64,000 bases of DNA. Origin: Kutzneria viridogrisea. GTDB lineage: Bacteria; Actinomycetota; Actinomycetes; Mycobacteriales; Pseudonocardiaceae. The notes beneath the pieces were generated by a model. That model did not search any database. It worked only from the letters and a program-made list of their open reading frames with translations, and was not told the origin of the DNA. A program made the position numbers and the translations under genes. The first letter of the stretch is position 1. Every line of letters begins with the position of its first letter. This document shows positions 44,818 to 55,158 of this stretch, piece by piece. The DNA lies in assembly GCA_014138725.1 (NCBI GenBank), contig JACJID010000003.1, positions 496,001-560,000 on the forward strand, in the 5' to 3' direction.

Positions 44818-46845
44818 CTAGGCCTTGGCGACCAGGGTCAGCACGTCGTACTTGGCCACCGACTCGCCCTTGCCGTTGGTCACGTCGGCGTCCCAGCGGA
44901 CCTCGCCGTAGTCGGCGTTCTCGCGGGGCGTGATCTGCTTGGCGGTCAGCGTCACGGTCAGCTCGTCCCCGGGGTAGGTGGGGGTGAGGAAGCGCAGGTT
45001 CTCCAGGCCGTAGTTGGCCAGCACCGGGCCGGGCTCCGGGGAGACGAACAGGCCGGCGGCGAAGGACACCACCAGGTAGCCGTGCGCCACCTTGCCGCCG
45101 AAGAACGGGTTGGCCTTGGCGGCGTCGGCGTCGGTGTGGGCGTAGAAGGTGTCCCCGGTGAACTCGGCGAAGTGGTCGATGTCGTCCTGGGTGACGGTGC
45201 GCGGACCGGCCACCACGGTGTCGCCGATGCGCAGCTGTGCCAGGGACTTGCGGAACGGGTGCACCCCGTCGGCATTGCGGTCGGCACCCGCCACCCACTG
45301 GCCGGTGACCGCGGTGAGCACCTTGGGGCTGCCCTGCACGGCGGTGCGCTGCATGTGGTGGAACACCCCGCGGATGCCGCCCATCTCCTCACCGCCACCG
45401 GCCCGGCCGGGACCGCCGTGCACCAGCGCGGGCAGCGGGGAGCCGTGCCCGGTGGACTCCTTGGCGCTGTCGGCGTCGAGCACCAGCAGGCGGCCGTGCC
45501 ACGGGGCCACGCCGAGCACCACGTCCCTGGCGAACTCGGTGTCCCCGGTGACGACCGAACCGGCGAGGCTGCCCTGACCGCGGGCGGCGAGCGCGACGAC
45601 CTGCTCGGTGGAGGTGTAGGGCATCAGCGTGCTGACCGGGCCGAACGCCTCGACCTCGTGCGGCTGGGCCAGATCCGGGTCCTCGGCGCGCAACAGGATC
45701 GGGGACAGGAAGGCACCCCGGCTGGGGTCGGCGTCCACCACCTGGGGGTCGCCGGGGTCGCCGAACACCACGCGGCCCGCCTCCAGCAGGGCCTTGAGCG
45801 AGCGGCGGACCTCCTCGCGCTGCTCCAGGCTGGCCAGCGCGCCCATCCGCACGTCCGGGTTGGCGGGGTTGCCCACGGTGACCTTCGCCAGCCGCGCGGA
45901 GGCCGCCTCGGACACGGCGTCGAGCAGGTCGGCGGGCACGAAGGCGCGGCGGATCGCGGTGCACTTCTGTCCGGCCTTGACGGTCATCTCGGTGCACAGT
46001 TGCTTGACGAACAGGTCGAACTCGGCGGTGCCGGGCTTGGCGTCCGGGCCGAGGATCGAGCAGTTGAGCGAGTCGGCCTCGGCGTTGAAGCGCACCGAGC
46101 GGGACACGACCCTGGGGTGGGCGCGCAGCCGCTGCGCGGTGGAGGCCGAGCCGGTGAAGCCGACCAGGTCCTGTTCGGTGAGGTGGTCGAGCAGGTCACC
46201 GGCGCTGCCGCAGACCAGTTGCAGCGAGCCCTCGGGCAGCAGCCCGGACTCGATGATCAGCTCGACCAGGCGGGCGGTCAGGTAGGCGGTCTGGCTGGCG
46301 GGCTTGACCAGGGTGGGCACGCCCGCCACGAAGGCGGGGGCGAACTTCTCCAGCGGGCCCCACACCGGGAAGTTGAAGGCGTTGATCTGCACGGCCACAC
46401 CGCGCAGCGGGGTGAGGATGTGCTGGCCCGCGAAGGTGCCGCCCTTGCTCAGCGGCTCCACGGCCCCGTCCACGCAGACGGTGGAGTTGGGCAGTTCGCG
46501 GCGGCCCTTGCTGGAGTAGCCGAACAGCACGCCGATGCCGCCGTCGATGTCGAACATCGAGTCGCCCTTGGTGGACCCGGTTCGGGTGGACAGGGCGTAG
46601 AGCTCCTCGCGGTGCTCGCGCAGGTGCGAGGCCAGTGCCTTGAGCAGGGCGGCGCGCTGGTGGAAGGTCAGCTCGCGCAGCGCGGGGCCGCCGACCCTTC
46701 GGCCGTGCTCCAGCGCGGCGGCCATGTCGATGCCCGCCGAGGAGACGGTGGCGACCTCCTCGCCGGTGACCGCGTCGTGCAGCGGTACCCCCGGCTCGGT
46801 AGCGGTGTGCCAGCGGCCGTTGACGTAACTGCGCAGCGGTGCCAT
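44818..46845 (-). CDS. paaZ: Bifunctional oxepin-CoA hydrolase/3-oxo-5,6-dehydrosuberyl-CoA semialdehyde dehydrogenase
   Basis: The protein has 675 residues, normal for PaaZ. An N-terminal aldehyde dehydrogenase domain (about 1-510; the nucleophile Cys is in AGQKCTAIRRAF) is fused to a C-terminal MaoC-like hydratase (about 525-675; DDIDHFAEFTGDTFYAH). It opens the oxepin ring and oxidises the aldehyde product. It is transcribed toward paaA but has its own start region, with a PaaR-like box 27 bases upstream. It is divergent from paaG. Confidence 0.95.
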   Translation of the reverse strand: MAPLRSYVNGRWHTATEPGVPLHDAVTGEEVATVSSAGIDMAAALEHGRRVGGPALRELTFHQRAALLKALASHLREHREELYALSTRTGSTKGDSMFDIDGGIGVLFGYSSKGRRELPNSTVCVDGAVEPLSKGGTFAGQHILTPLRGVAVQINAFNFPVWGPLEKFAPAFVAGVPTLVKPASQTAYLTARLVELIIESGLLPEGSLQLVCGSAGDLLDHLTEQDLVGFTGSASTAQRLRAHPRVVSRSVRFNAEADSLNCSILGPDAKPGTAEFDLFVKQLCTEMTVKAGQKCTAIRRAFVPADLLDAVSEAASARLAKVTVGNPANPDVRMGALASLEQREEVRRSLKALLEAGRVVFGDPGDPQVVDADPSRGAFLSPILLRAEDPDLAQPHEVEAFGPVSTLMPYTSTEQVVALAARGQGSLAGSVVTGDTEFARDVVLGVAPWHGRLLVLDADSAKESTGHGSPLPALVHGGPGRAGGGEEMGGIRGVFHHMQRTAVQGSPKVLTAVTGQWVAGADRNADGVHPFRKSLAQLRIGDTVVAGPRTVTQDDIDHFAEFTGDTFYAHTDADAAKANPFFGGKVAHGYLVVSFAAGLFVSPEPGPVLANYGLENLRFLTPTYPGDELTVTLTAKQITPRENADYGEVRWDADVTNGKGESVAKYDVLTLVAKA

Positions 46846-46872
46846 CGATCCCTGCCTTCCGGAGAGGGAATT

Positions 46873-46894
46873 ACTTACCGTCCGTTCGTTCAGA
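46873..46894. promoter_or_regulatory. PaaR-like operator between paaZ and paaG
   Basis: The core ACCGTCCGTTCGTT at 46877-46890 differs from the other two boxes mainly in the right half-site. It lies midway in the 64-base divergent region and could control both genes. Confidence 0.65.
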
Positions 46895-46909
46895 TGCTAG
46901 CGTGGCGGC

Positions 46910-47701
46910 ATGGCCGAGGAAACCGTTCAGCTCGCCATCGGCGAGGGCGTCGCGACCATCGCGCTCAACCAGCCCGCCAAGCGCAACGCGCTGACGGTGG
47001 AGATGAAGGTGGCCCTGCTCGAGGCCGTCGAGGAGGTCGCGGCCGAGGACTCGGTGCGCGCCGTGGTGCTGACCGGTTCCGGGCGGGCGTTCTGCGCGGG
47101 CCAGGACCTTGGCGAGCACGCCGAGGCCCTGCGCGCCGACCCGGCCAGTGCGCTGGACACCGTGCGGGCGCACTACAACCCGCTCGTACAAGCCATCACG
47201 GACATGGACAAGCCCGTGCTGGCCGCGGTCAACGGCACCTGCGTGGGTGCCGGTCTCGGTCTGGCCCTGGCCTGCGACCTGCGCCTCGCCACCGCGAGCG
47301 CCAAGTTCGCCACCGCCTTCACCGCGATCGGCCTGAGCTGCGACTCGGGGCTGTCGGCCACGCTGGTGCGCGCGGTCGGCGCCGCGCGGGCGAGCGAGCT
47401 GGTGCTGCTGGGCGAGGCGTTCACCGCGGAACAGGCACTGGCCTGGGGTGTGGTGGGCCGGGTCGTGCCCGACGAGCAGTTCGCGGGCGCCGTGGAGCAG
47501 TTGGCCGGACGGCTGGCGACCGGTCCGACCAGGGCGTTCGCCGAGGCCAAGCGGGCCATGGCCGGGGCGTGGACCCCGCCGATCGGCGAGGTGCTCGCCG
47601 CCGAGGCCGCCGCCCAGTCACGGCTCGGCCTGACCACCGATCACCAGGGAGCCGTCGAGGCGTTCCTGGCCAAGGAGCAGCCGAAGTTCAGCGGGGCCTA
47701 G
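46910..47701 (+). CDS. paaG: 1,2-epoxyphenylacetyl-CoA isomerase
   Basis: The protein has 263 residues of crotonase fold. FCAGQDL, YNPLV and NGTCVGAGLGLALACD form the oxyanion-hole region. A catalytic-type Asp lies in LSCDSGL, matching the position of the PaaG Asp. The C-terminal AVEAFLAKEQPKFSG closely resembles PaaG. It converts the ring epoxide to oxepin-CoA. It is divergent from paaZ. Distinction from other crotonases relies on these features and the operon. Confidence 0.88.
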   Translation: MAEETVQLAIGEGVATIALNQPAKRNALTVEMKVALLEAVEEVAAEDSVRAVVLTGSGRAFCAGQDLGEHAEALRADPASALDTVRAHYNPLVQAITDMDKPVLAAVNGTCVGAGLGLALACDLRLATASAKFATAFTAIGLSCDSGLSATLVRAVGAARASELVLLGEAFTAEQALAWGVVGRVVPDEQFAGAVEQLAGRLATGPTRAFAEAKRAMAGAWTPPIGEVLAAEAAAQSRLGLTTDHQGAVEAFLAKEQPKFSGA

Positions 47702-48435
47702 TCCCGGCCACCGCCGAGCGTGCGCCGCCAGTCGGTGCGCACCACGCCGGACACGATCTCGTTCGCCGCACCGCTGGTGGTCAGTCCGCCGTCGCGGGCG
47801 TAGCGGCGCAGCTCGGCGAAGGCCGTGTCCATGTCGCTGTCCAGGTGCTCGGCGAGCACGCCCTTGGCCTGTTCGATGACGATCCTGCTGTGCAGCGCCT
47901 GCTGCAACCGCATGGCCAGCACCTCGTCGTTGCGGCCGGACCGCTCCTCCTGCAACAGGCTGATCGTGGCCACGTCGGCCAGCGCCTGCGCCACCCGCAT
48001 GCCCACCAGGTCCAGCGTGCGCGGCCGCACGTGGAACAGGTTCAGCGCACCGATAGTGCGCTCGCGCAGCCGCAGCGGCAGGGCGTCCACCGCCTCGAAG
48101 CCCGCCGCCAGCGCGGCCCGGGCGAACCGCGGCCAGCGGCTGGCCGCCATGTTCAGGTCCGCGACGCTGACCACGGCCCCGGACCGGTAGCACTGCACCG
48201 AGGGCCCCTGCTCGCTCTGCAACTCGAACAGCTCCAGCAGTCGCGCTCGCTCGCTGGACACGGCAATCGTGCGCAGCCGGTGGTGCTGGTCGGCCAGCAG
48301 CACCCCGGCGAGGTCCACGTCGAGCACCTCGACACAACTGTCGGCCACCAGGTCCATGAAGTCGATCGAGTCGAAATCGGTGACCAGGGTGTCGGTCAGC
48401 CGAACGAACATCTCGGCAAGCCTGTCAGCAGGCAC
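47698..48435 (-). CDS. GAF-ANTAR regulator, first of three
   Basis: From GTG 48435 (GGAGG eight bases upstream) the protein has 245 residues. The GAF domain covers about 10-165. The C-terminal ANTAR domain has LQQALHSRIVIEQAKGVLAEHL and the following helices with AFAELRRYA. ANTAR proteins bind paired RNA hairpins and act as antiterminators; the GAF domain would sense a small molecule. It is convergent with paaG, overlapping its end by four bases. The longer open frame upstream belongs to another frame region and is rejected. Confidence 0.88.
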   Translation of the reverse strand: MPADRLAEMFVRLTDTLVTDFDSIDFMDLVADSCVEVLDVDLAGVLLADQHHRLRTIAVSSERARLLELFELQSEQGPSVQCYRSGAVVSVADLNMAASRWPRFARAALAAGFEAVDALPLRLRERTIGALNLFHVRPRTLDLVGMRVAQALADVATISLLQEERSGRNDEVLAMRLQQALHSRIVIEQAKGVLAEHLDSDMDTAFAELRRYARDGGLTTSGAANEIVSGVVRTDWRRTLGGGRD

Positions 48436-48485
48436 CGATACCACCTCCACGCGGTCGCGCCGACGGGGTGGGGTTCCCACCGGGT

Positions 48486-49229
48486 TCACAGCGGATCCGC
48501 ATCGACACCTCTCGAGAAGCGTAGCGTCCTGTTCACCACGCCCGCGGCCACTTCGGCCAGCGGCAACTGGTTCGCGAACGCGTGGGCTCTCAGCCGGACC
48601 AGCGCCTCGCCCAGGTCGACTCTGAGCTGCACGGCCACCATGCCGGTGGCCTGGTGCACCACCGCCCCGCCCAGCGAGCCGTCGTCGTTGAGCCAGTGCG
48701 CCGTGTGCCCGGACCCGTGCGACTGGGCGTCGAGCACCAGGTTCAGCACGAGGTCGGCGAACACCTGCGCGTCGGCGATCTGGTCGGGCAGCAGCGCACC
48801 AGCGCTGTCCCGGTAGGTGGCGAACACCCCCAACTGCACGGCCCCCTTGCGCAGCGGGAAGGCGAACAGCGCGCGGGCGGTGGACTGCACGGCCGCCGGG
48901 GCGAACACCGGCCACCGTTGCAGGCTCTCCTCGCTGTCCAGGTCCGAGGCCAGCACGGGCAGGCCTGAGGCGAAGGCCTCCTCACACGGACCCTCGCCGA
49001 GGGTGAACTGGCTCTCCTCGAGGGAGGCGGCCAGCGGATCGCTCGCGTACGCGCGTTCCCGCTCGGCGGGCGAGGTCATCAGCGTCAGCCAGGACCCGGT
49101 GAGCTCAAGCGCGGCCACGCAGGCATCGCAGACAGCGGGAAAGGACACGTCGGTACCTGTCGCGCCGACGTGTCTGGCAACCGTGGCCCACGCGCGCATG
49201 ACCCGTTGGCCACTCACCGTCTGGACCAC
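48486..49229 (-). CDS. GAF-ANTAR regulator, second of three (divergent ANTAR)
   Basis: The protein has 247 residues. The GAF domain (about 30-165; FTLGEGPCEEAFASGLPVLASDL) is clear. The ANTAR-like helices (about 185-240; VVHQATGMVAVQLRVDLGEALVRLRAHAF) keep the pattern but differ from the usual SRxxIxQAKG core. GTG 49229 is chosen; an ATG at 49199 is an alternative. It lies 50 bases before the first GAF-ANTAR gene on the same strand. Confidence 0.8.
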   Translation of the reverse strand: MVQTVSGQRVMRAWATVARHVGATGTDVSFPAVCDACVAALELTGSWLTLMTSPAERERAYASDPLAASLEESQFTLGEGPCEEAFASGLPVLASDLDSEESLQRWPVFAPAAVQSTARALFAFPLRKGAVQLGVFATYRDSAGALLPDQIADAQVFADLVLNLVLDAQSHGSGHTAHWLNDDGSLGGAVVHQATGMVAVQLRVDLGEALVRLRAHAFANQLPLAEVAAGVVNRTLRFSRGVDADPL

Positions 49230-49280
49230 CTGATCGTCGTCTGCGACTCGGGCACCGGCAGGTGACCAATGGCAGGCACG

Positions 49281-50018
49281 CTACTCCTTGCGCAGCCGAC
49301 GTGCGCGCGCCTGGAGGGTCTGCTCGTCGACAACCGCACGTGCGACGTCGCGGAGCAGACGGTTGTGCGAACGCGCGTGCGTTCGCAACATCGCGAACGC
49401 GGTGTCCAGATCGGTGTCGAGACGTTCCGCGAGAATGCCCTTGGCCTGTTCAATGAGAATTCTGCTGGTGAGCGCCCCCTGGAGCTGGTCCACCGTGGTC
49501 TCGGTGCGCCGAATAGCGGTCTGTTGCAGGATGCCCAGCGCCACCAGACCCGCCACCATCCGCGCGACCTTTCCCGCGTCGCGGACCATCGATCCTCTGG
49601 TCGTGAGAAAGAGTGTCAATGCGCCGATGGTGTCCTCGCGCACGCGCAGGGGAACCGAATGGATGGCGCGGACACCGACCGTCAGCGCCGCCGCGCTGAA
49701 GGTCGGCCACCGGCCCGCCTGTGCTTCCAGGTCGAGGACCTCACTGGGCTCACCTCTGCCGTGGCTGGTGTTGCTCGGCCCGTCGGGGCAACTGAGTTCC
49801 ATCGCAACCAGTTGTCGCACAACCTCATCAGAGGCTCCAACGGGGCGAAGCACGCCCTGCCGGTCGGCGAGCACCAGAGCCGCGCCGTCCACGCCGAGCA
49901 GGCGCACGCTGCGCTGGGAGACCACGTGGGCCACCTGCTCGATCTCGATGTCATCGGCCAGGGTGTCCGCCAGCGTCAGAAAAGTCTCCGCCAGGTTGTC
50001 GGTCACCGAATAAGTCAC
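49281..50018 (-). CDS. GAF-ANTAR regulator, third of three
   Basis: From GTG 50018 the protein has 245 residues: GAF domain (about 10-165) and a canonical ANTAR domain (LQGALTSRILIEQAKGILAERL then AFAMLRTHARSHN). A -10-like TACTGT lies six bases before this GTG with no Shine-Dalgarno, so a leaderless transcript is possible; a GTG at 50006 is a second option. It resembles the first GAF-ANTAR protein more than the second. Confidence 0.86.
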   Translation of the reverse strand: MTYSVTDNLAETFLTLADTLADDIEIEQVAHVVSQRSVRLLGVDGAALVLADRQGVLRPVGASDEVVRQLVAMELSCPDGPSNTSHGRGEPSEVLDLEAQAGRWPTFSAAALTVGVRAIHSVPLRVREDTIGALTLFLTTRGSMVRDAGKVARMVAGLVALGILQQTAIRRTETTVDQLQGALTSRILIEQAKGILAERLDTDLDTAFAMLRTHARSHNRLLRDVARAVVDEQTLQARARRLRKE

Positions 50019-50285
50019 ATACGCACAGTACGCGGGGTGTACGCCATTACCCCCGATCGACCACCAAAGGAGTGCACAGGAAGACACCTGGCGGGTGAAT
50101 TACACCATAGTGATGAACGGCATGCCCCGAATGGACCCGTGAGGGCGGACAGAAACAAATCCATACTGGCCACTGCCTGCTCAGTTGATGTTCGAGTAGG
50201 ATCCAGCTTTTACGGGGACAGTTCCCCGGATCTGCGCCGCTCCAGCCCTTGGCGGCCCTCTGATGGGTACCGGCAGGAAGGCGGA
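50019..50285. other. Divergent intergenic region
   Basis: These 267 bases lie between the third GAF-ANTAR gene and the plus-strand hypothetical gene. They are lower in GC than the rest (runs such as AAACAAATCC near 50153). I see no clear gene. Promoters for both neighbours must lie here; only the TACTGT near 50027 is proposed. Confidence 0.4.
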
Positions 50286-51080
50286 GTGGTGGTCATCGCC
50301 CATGTCATGGAAGGTCTCGATTCCTGTTCGACGACCCAGCGCAGACTGCGTGCGCTGATGGCGTTGCTGGTGCTCAACCCCAGCCGGGGTGATCGCCCGC
50401 CCTCGGACACGGACAGCTCGCCGCCCGGCTGGCGGCAGTTGGCCCGCTGGGACCTCAGCGGGACGCTGGCCGCGGCCGACCAGATCCGGCTGCTGCCCGA
50501 CGAGCTGCTGTTCTCCGCCACCAGGCCGGACGAGCTCGTGGACGCGCTGATACCCACGCCGCACCTGATCCACCCCACCGGCTTGCCCGGTCTGCGGCTG
50601 CTCACCGCGGCGGCCGACGGCAGTTGGTTGCAGTGCCGCCACGTACCGACCCGAGCCCTGATCAGGATCGAGGCACTCGGCTCGGCCACGATCGACTGCG
50701 GCCGTCGCGGACGTCCGTGGCAGGCGGTGGACAACGGCTGGGCGCTGACCTCGCCCGAGATGCGGGCGATGACAGCGGTGCCCGCGGTGCACCCGCACGC
50801 CCGCACGCTGTTGTCCGCGCTGCTGGCCCGGCTGACCACGGCGGGCCCTGAGCGGTTCCGCGAGGCCAGCGCCGGGTTCGGCTGGCACCGGCTGTGGGGC
50901 CGCAGCAGGCACTGGGTGTTCTGGTGCGAGAACCGGGACGTCGTCATGGACCTGGCCACCGCCCTGGTCGACGCGGGCGTTGGCCTGCCGGGGGCCTCGT
51001 TGCTGTTCAGCACCGGCGCGTCGGCCACCGTGGGGTACGGCAACGCGGCGCTGCGGCTGTCCAGCCACGTCCGGCGCTGA
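50286..51080 (+). CDS. Hypothetical protein within the paa island
   Basis: This 264-residue protein from GTG 50286 (GGAAG five bases upstream; ATG 50307 is an alternative) is not recognised. It is soluble, without a signal peptide. It has an N-terminal helical part, a central beta-rich segment (IRLLPDELLFSA, LPGLRLLTAA, CRHVPTRALIRI) and a C-terminal part with WHRLWGRSRHWVFWCENRD. No catalytic motif is visible. It is convergent with paaH and seven bases from it. Its link to phenylacetate metabolism is only by position. Confidence 0.6.
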   Translation: MVVIAHVMEGLDSCSTTQRRLRALMALLVLNPSRGDRPPSDTDSSPPGWRQLARWDLSGTLAAADQIRLLPDELLFSATRPDELVDALIPTPHLIHPTGLPGLRLLTAAADGSWLQCRHVPTRALIRIEALGSATIDCGRRGRPWQAVDNGWALTSPEMRAMTAVPAVHPHARTLLSALLARLTTAGPERFREASAGFGWHRLWGRSRHWVFWCENRDVVMDLATALVDAGVGLPGASLLFSTGASATVGYGNAALRLSSHVRR

Positions 51081-51087
51081 GGCCAGC

Positions 51088-51932
51088 TCAGTTCCAGTCG
51101 TGGAAGCCCCGCCCCGTCTTGCGACCGAGGTCGCCGCGGGCCACCGTGTCGCGCAGCAGCGCGGGCGGGGCGAACCGCTCGCCGAGCGTGCGTTGCAGGT
51201 ACTCCGCGATGGCCAGTCGCACGTCCAGGCCGACCAGGTCGGTGGAGCGCAGCGGCCCCATCGGGTGCCCGTAGCCCAGTTCCATCGCGCGGTCGATGGA
51301 CTCGGCGTCGGCAACGCCCTCCTCCAGCATGCGGATCGCCTCCAGGCCGAGCATGACGCCCAGCCTGCTGGTGGCGAAGCCGGGTGAGTCGCGCACGAGG
51401 ACCTCGGACTTGCCGAGCTGGCTCACCCAGCCCAGCGCGCGGTCCCGGGTGAGCTCGGCGGTCTGCGGGCCGACCACCAGCTCCACCAGCTTGGACACCG
51501 GCACGGGGTTGAAGAAGTGCATGCCAAGGAAGCGCTCCGGGCGGTCCAGCACCGAGCCCAGCTCGGTGATCGACAGCGAGCTGGTGTTGCTGGCCAGCAC
51601 GGTGTCCGGGGACAGCACGCGTTCGGCGGCGGTCAGCACCTGGATCTTCAGCTCGACCGACTCGGGCACCGCCTCCACGACCAGGTCGGCCCCGGCGGGC
51701 AGCTCGGCCACGTCGGTGACCGTGCGGACCCTGGCCAGCGCGGCCTGCGCGGTACCGGTCAGCTTGCCGCGCTCGGCGGCCCGCTCCAGCCCGGTGCCGA
51801 CCCGTTCCAGCGCGGCGGCGGCCGTGGACTCGTCGCTCTCCACGACGACGACCTCGGCGCCGATCCCGGTGAAGACCTGCGCGATGCCCGCGCCCATCCG
51901 GCCCCCGCCGATGACTCCCACCAACACGGCGG

Positions 51933-51936
<4 letters not shown>
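51088..51936 (-). CDS. paaH: 3-hydroxyacyl-CoA dehydrogenase
   Basis: The protein has 282 residues. The NAD-binding [12 protein letters not shown], the catalytic HFFNPVP (His) and the GRGFHDW C-terminal motif are present. It oxidises 3-hydroxyadipyl-CoA in the lower pathway. The GTG start overlaps the thiolase stop codon by four bases, so the two are coupled. A longer start is rejected because its extra residues are only Arg/Gly-rich. Confidence 0.9.
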
Positions 51937-53099
<1,163 letters not shown>

Positions 53100-53152
53100 C
53101 GGCTCTCCTCTTGACACACCTCGGCGTGCTGCCCTGTACTTGGCGCACCATT

Positions 53153-53174
53153 ATTAACCGTCCATTCGGTCAGT
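53153..53174. promoter_or_regulatory. PaaR-like operator between paaJ and paaK
   Basis: The core ACCGTCCATTCGGT at 53157-53170 followed by CAGT is the best match of the three boxes to the ACCG-N6-CGGT pattern. It is 22 bases before the paaK start and 54 bases before the paaJ start. Confidence 0.8.
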
Positions 53175-53195
53175 TCGCAAGCACGGGAGCCGCTC

Positions 53196-54455
53196 TTGTC
53201 ACCAGAGGAACTCCGCGAGCTGCAACTGCGCCGTCTGCAGTGGACGCTGCGGCACGCCTACGAGAACGTGGCCTGCTACCGGGCGAAGTTCGACGCGGCC
53301 GGCGTGCACCCCGAGGACTGCCGCGAACTGGCCGACCTGGCGAAGTTCCCGTGCACCACCAAGCAGGACCTGCGCGAGCACTACCCGTACGGCATGTTCG
53401 CGGTGCCGATGGACCAGGTGCGCAGGGTGCACGCCTCCAGCGGCACCACCGGGCGGCCCACCGTGGTCGGCTACACGGAGCAGGACCTGGCCACCTGGGC
53501 CAAGGTGGTGGCCCGCTCCATCAGCGCCGCGGGCGGGCGGCCCGGGGACAAGGTGCACATCGCCTACGGCTACGGCCTGTTCACCGGCGGGCTGGGCGCG
53601 CACTACGGGGCCGAGGAGCTGGGCTGCACGGTGATCCCGGCCTCCGGCGGCATGACCGCGCGCCAGGTGCAGCTGATCCGCGACTTCCAGCCCGAGATCA
53701 TCATGGTCACGCCCTCGTACATGCTGACCCTGCTGGACGAGTTCGAGCGGCAGGGCGTGGACCCGCGCACGAGCTCGCTGCGGGTGGGCATCTTCGGCGC
53801 GGAACCGTGGACCGAGCAGATGCGCCAGGAGATCGAGCAGCGCGCGGGCATCGATGCCGTGGACATCTACGGCCTGTCCGAGGTGATGGGCCCCGGCGTG
53901 GCCCAGGAGTCGGTGCGCACCAAGGACGGCCTGCACATCTGGGAGGACCACTTCTACCCGGAGGTGTTCGACCCGCTCACCGAGCAGGTGCTGCCCGACG
54001 GCCAGCACGGCGAACTGCTGTTCACCTCGCTGACCAAGCAGGCCATGCCCGTCATCCGGTACCGCACCCGCGACCTGACGACCCTGCGCCCCGGCAGCGC
54101 CTTCCCCGAGTTCCGGCGCATGGACAAGGTCACCGGCCGCACCGACGACATGATCATCCTGCGCGGGGTCAACGTGTTCCCCACGCAGATCGAGGAGATC
54201 GTGCTGCGCACCCCGGGTCTTGCCCCGCACTTCCAGGTGGTGCTGACCCGGGTCGGCCGCATGGACCACCTCACGGTGCGCGTGGAGGCCCGGCACGACA
54301 CCCCCGCGCAGCGCCGCGCCACCGCCGCCGCCGAACTGGTCGCCGCCGTCAAGGACAACGTCGGCGTCAGCGTGGAGGTGGCGGTCGTCGACCCCGACAC
54401 ACTGGAACGTTCCGTGGGCAAACTTCGGCGAATCATCGACCAGCGAGTTGAATAG
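53196..54455 (+). CDS. paaK: Phenylacetate-CoA ligase
   Basis: This 419-residue protein has the adenylate-forming motifs ASSGTTGRPTVVGY, IYGLSEVMGPG, and YRTRDLT, with a C-terminal small domain containing GRTDDMIILRGVNVFPTQIE. It activates phenylacetate to phenylacetyl-CoA. The start is TTG at 53196 with GGGAG seven bases upstream; no ATG or GTG lies between the operator and the conserved N terminus. It is four bases from paaR. Confidence 0.95.
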   Translation: MSPEELRELQLRRLQWTLRHAYENVACYRAKFDAAGVHPEDCRELADLAKFPCTTKQDLREHYPYGMFAVPMDQVRRVHASSGTTGRPTVVGYTEQDLATWAKVVARSISAAGGRPGDKVHIAYGYGLFTGGLGAHYGAEELGCTVIPASGGMTARQVQLIRDFQPEIIMVTPSYMLTLLDEFERQGVDPRTSSLRVGIFGAEPWTEQMRQEIEQRAGIDAVDIYGLSEVMGPGVAQESVRTKDGLHIWEDHFYPEVFDPLTEQVLPDGQHGELLFTSLTKQAMPVIRYRTRDLTTLRPGSAFPEFRRMDKVTGRTDDMIILRGVNVFPTQIEEIVLRTPGLAPHFQVVLTRVGRMDHLTVRVEARHDTPAQRRATAAAELVAAVKDNVGVSVEVAVVDPDTLERSVGKLRRIIDQRVE

Positions 54456-54459
54456 CCAC

Positions 54460-55056
54460 GTGAGCACCCCAGCACCACGGCGCGGACGTCCCGGCTACGA
54501 CCTGGAGTCCCTGCTGACCATCGCCGTCAAGGTCTTCAACGAGCGCGGCTACGAGGCCACCAGCATGGAGGAGCTCTCGCGCAAGCTGGGCATCACCAAG
54601 TCGGCGATCTACCACCACGTCTCCAGCAAGGACGAACTCCTGCGGCTGGCCATGGACCGCGCGCTGGACGGGCTGTTCACCGTCGCGGAGGAGGCCATGG
54701 CCCTGGACGGCCGCGCCATCCACCGGCTCGAACACCTCGTCCGCGGCAGCGTCGCCGTGCTCGCCGACCGGCTGCCCTTCGTGACGCTGCTGCTGCGCGT
54801 GCGCGGCAACACCAAGGTCGAACGCGCCGCACTGGCCCGCCGCAAGGAGTTCGACCGCCTCGTGACCGACCTGGTCAAGCAGGCCGAGGCCGAGGGCGAC
54901 GTCCGCCCCGACGTGGATCCCGCCGTCACCGCACGCCTGCTCTTCGGCTTGGTCAACTCGCTGATCGAGTGGTACCGCCCGCGTGGCGGCACCAATCCCG
55001 CCACCCTCGCCAACGCCGTGTGCACCATCGCCTTCGACGGCCTGCGCACGAGCTGA
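54460..55056 (+). CDS. paaR: TetR-family regulator, PaaR
   Basis: The protein has 198 residues from GTG 54460. The N-terminal helix-turn-helix (about 15-55; TSMEELSRKLGITKSAIYHHVSSKDELL) is typical. The C-terminal domain (about 80-190) fits PaaR proteins of actinobacteria, which bind phenylacetyl-CoA. It is co-transcribed with paaK. Three candidate operators of the PaaR type are in the island (near 44768, 46883 and 53163). Confidence 0.88.
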   Translation: MSTPAPRRGRPGYDLESLLTIAVKVFNERGYEATSMEELSRKLGITKSAIYHHVSSKDELLRLAMDRALDGLFTVAEEAMALDGRAIHRLEHLVRGSVAVLADRLPFVTLLLRVRGNTKVERAALARRKEFDRLVTDLVKQAEAEGDVRPDVDPAVTARLLFGLVNSLIEWYRPRGGTNPATLANAVCTIAFDGLRTS

Positions 55057-55072
55057 ACCGGCGAGTTCCCTC

Positions 55073-55122
55073 GCGGCGAAAGGACCTTTCGCCGCGGTGA
55101 GCGCGGTGAAAGCCACCTTCAC
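55073..55122. repeat. Hairpin pair after paaR
   Basis: An 11-base palindrome around one central base (GCGGCGAAAGG...CCTTTCGCCGC, 55073-55095) is followed by GTGAAAGCCACCTTCAC (55106-55122). The latter shares 15 bases with the right arm of the hairpin at 7207-7221. Possible terminator and member of the same dispersed family. Confidence 0.65.
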
Positions 55123-55158
55123 GGCGCGTTTCCCCGCGGGAACTACACCGTTCCGGTG

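Noticed and set aside
45082-48816. A 1244-residue open frame on the plus strand
   Set aside because: It runs antisense through paaZ and across paaG and the ANTAR genes. Its composition (His/Gly/Gln/Arg-rich) is that of a shadow frame of high-GC coding DNA.
49269-51080. A 603-residue plus-strand frame
   Set aside because: Its first two thirds are antisense to the third GAF-ANTAR gene. Only the part from GTG 50286 is free of another gene and has a ribosome-binding site.
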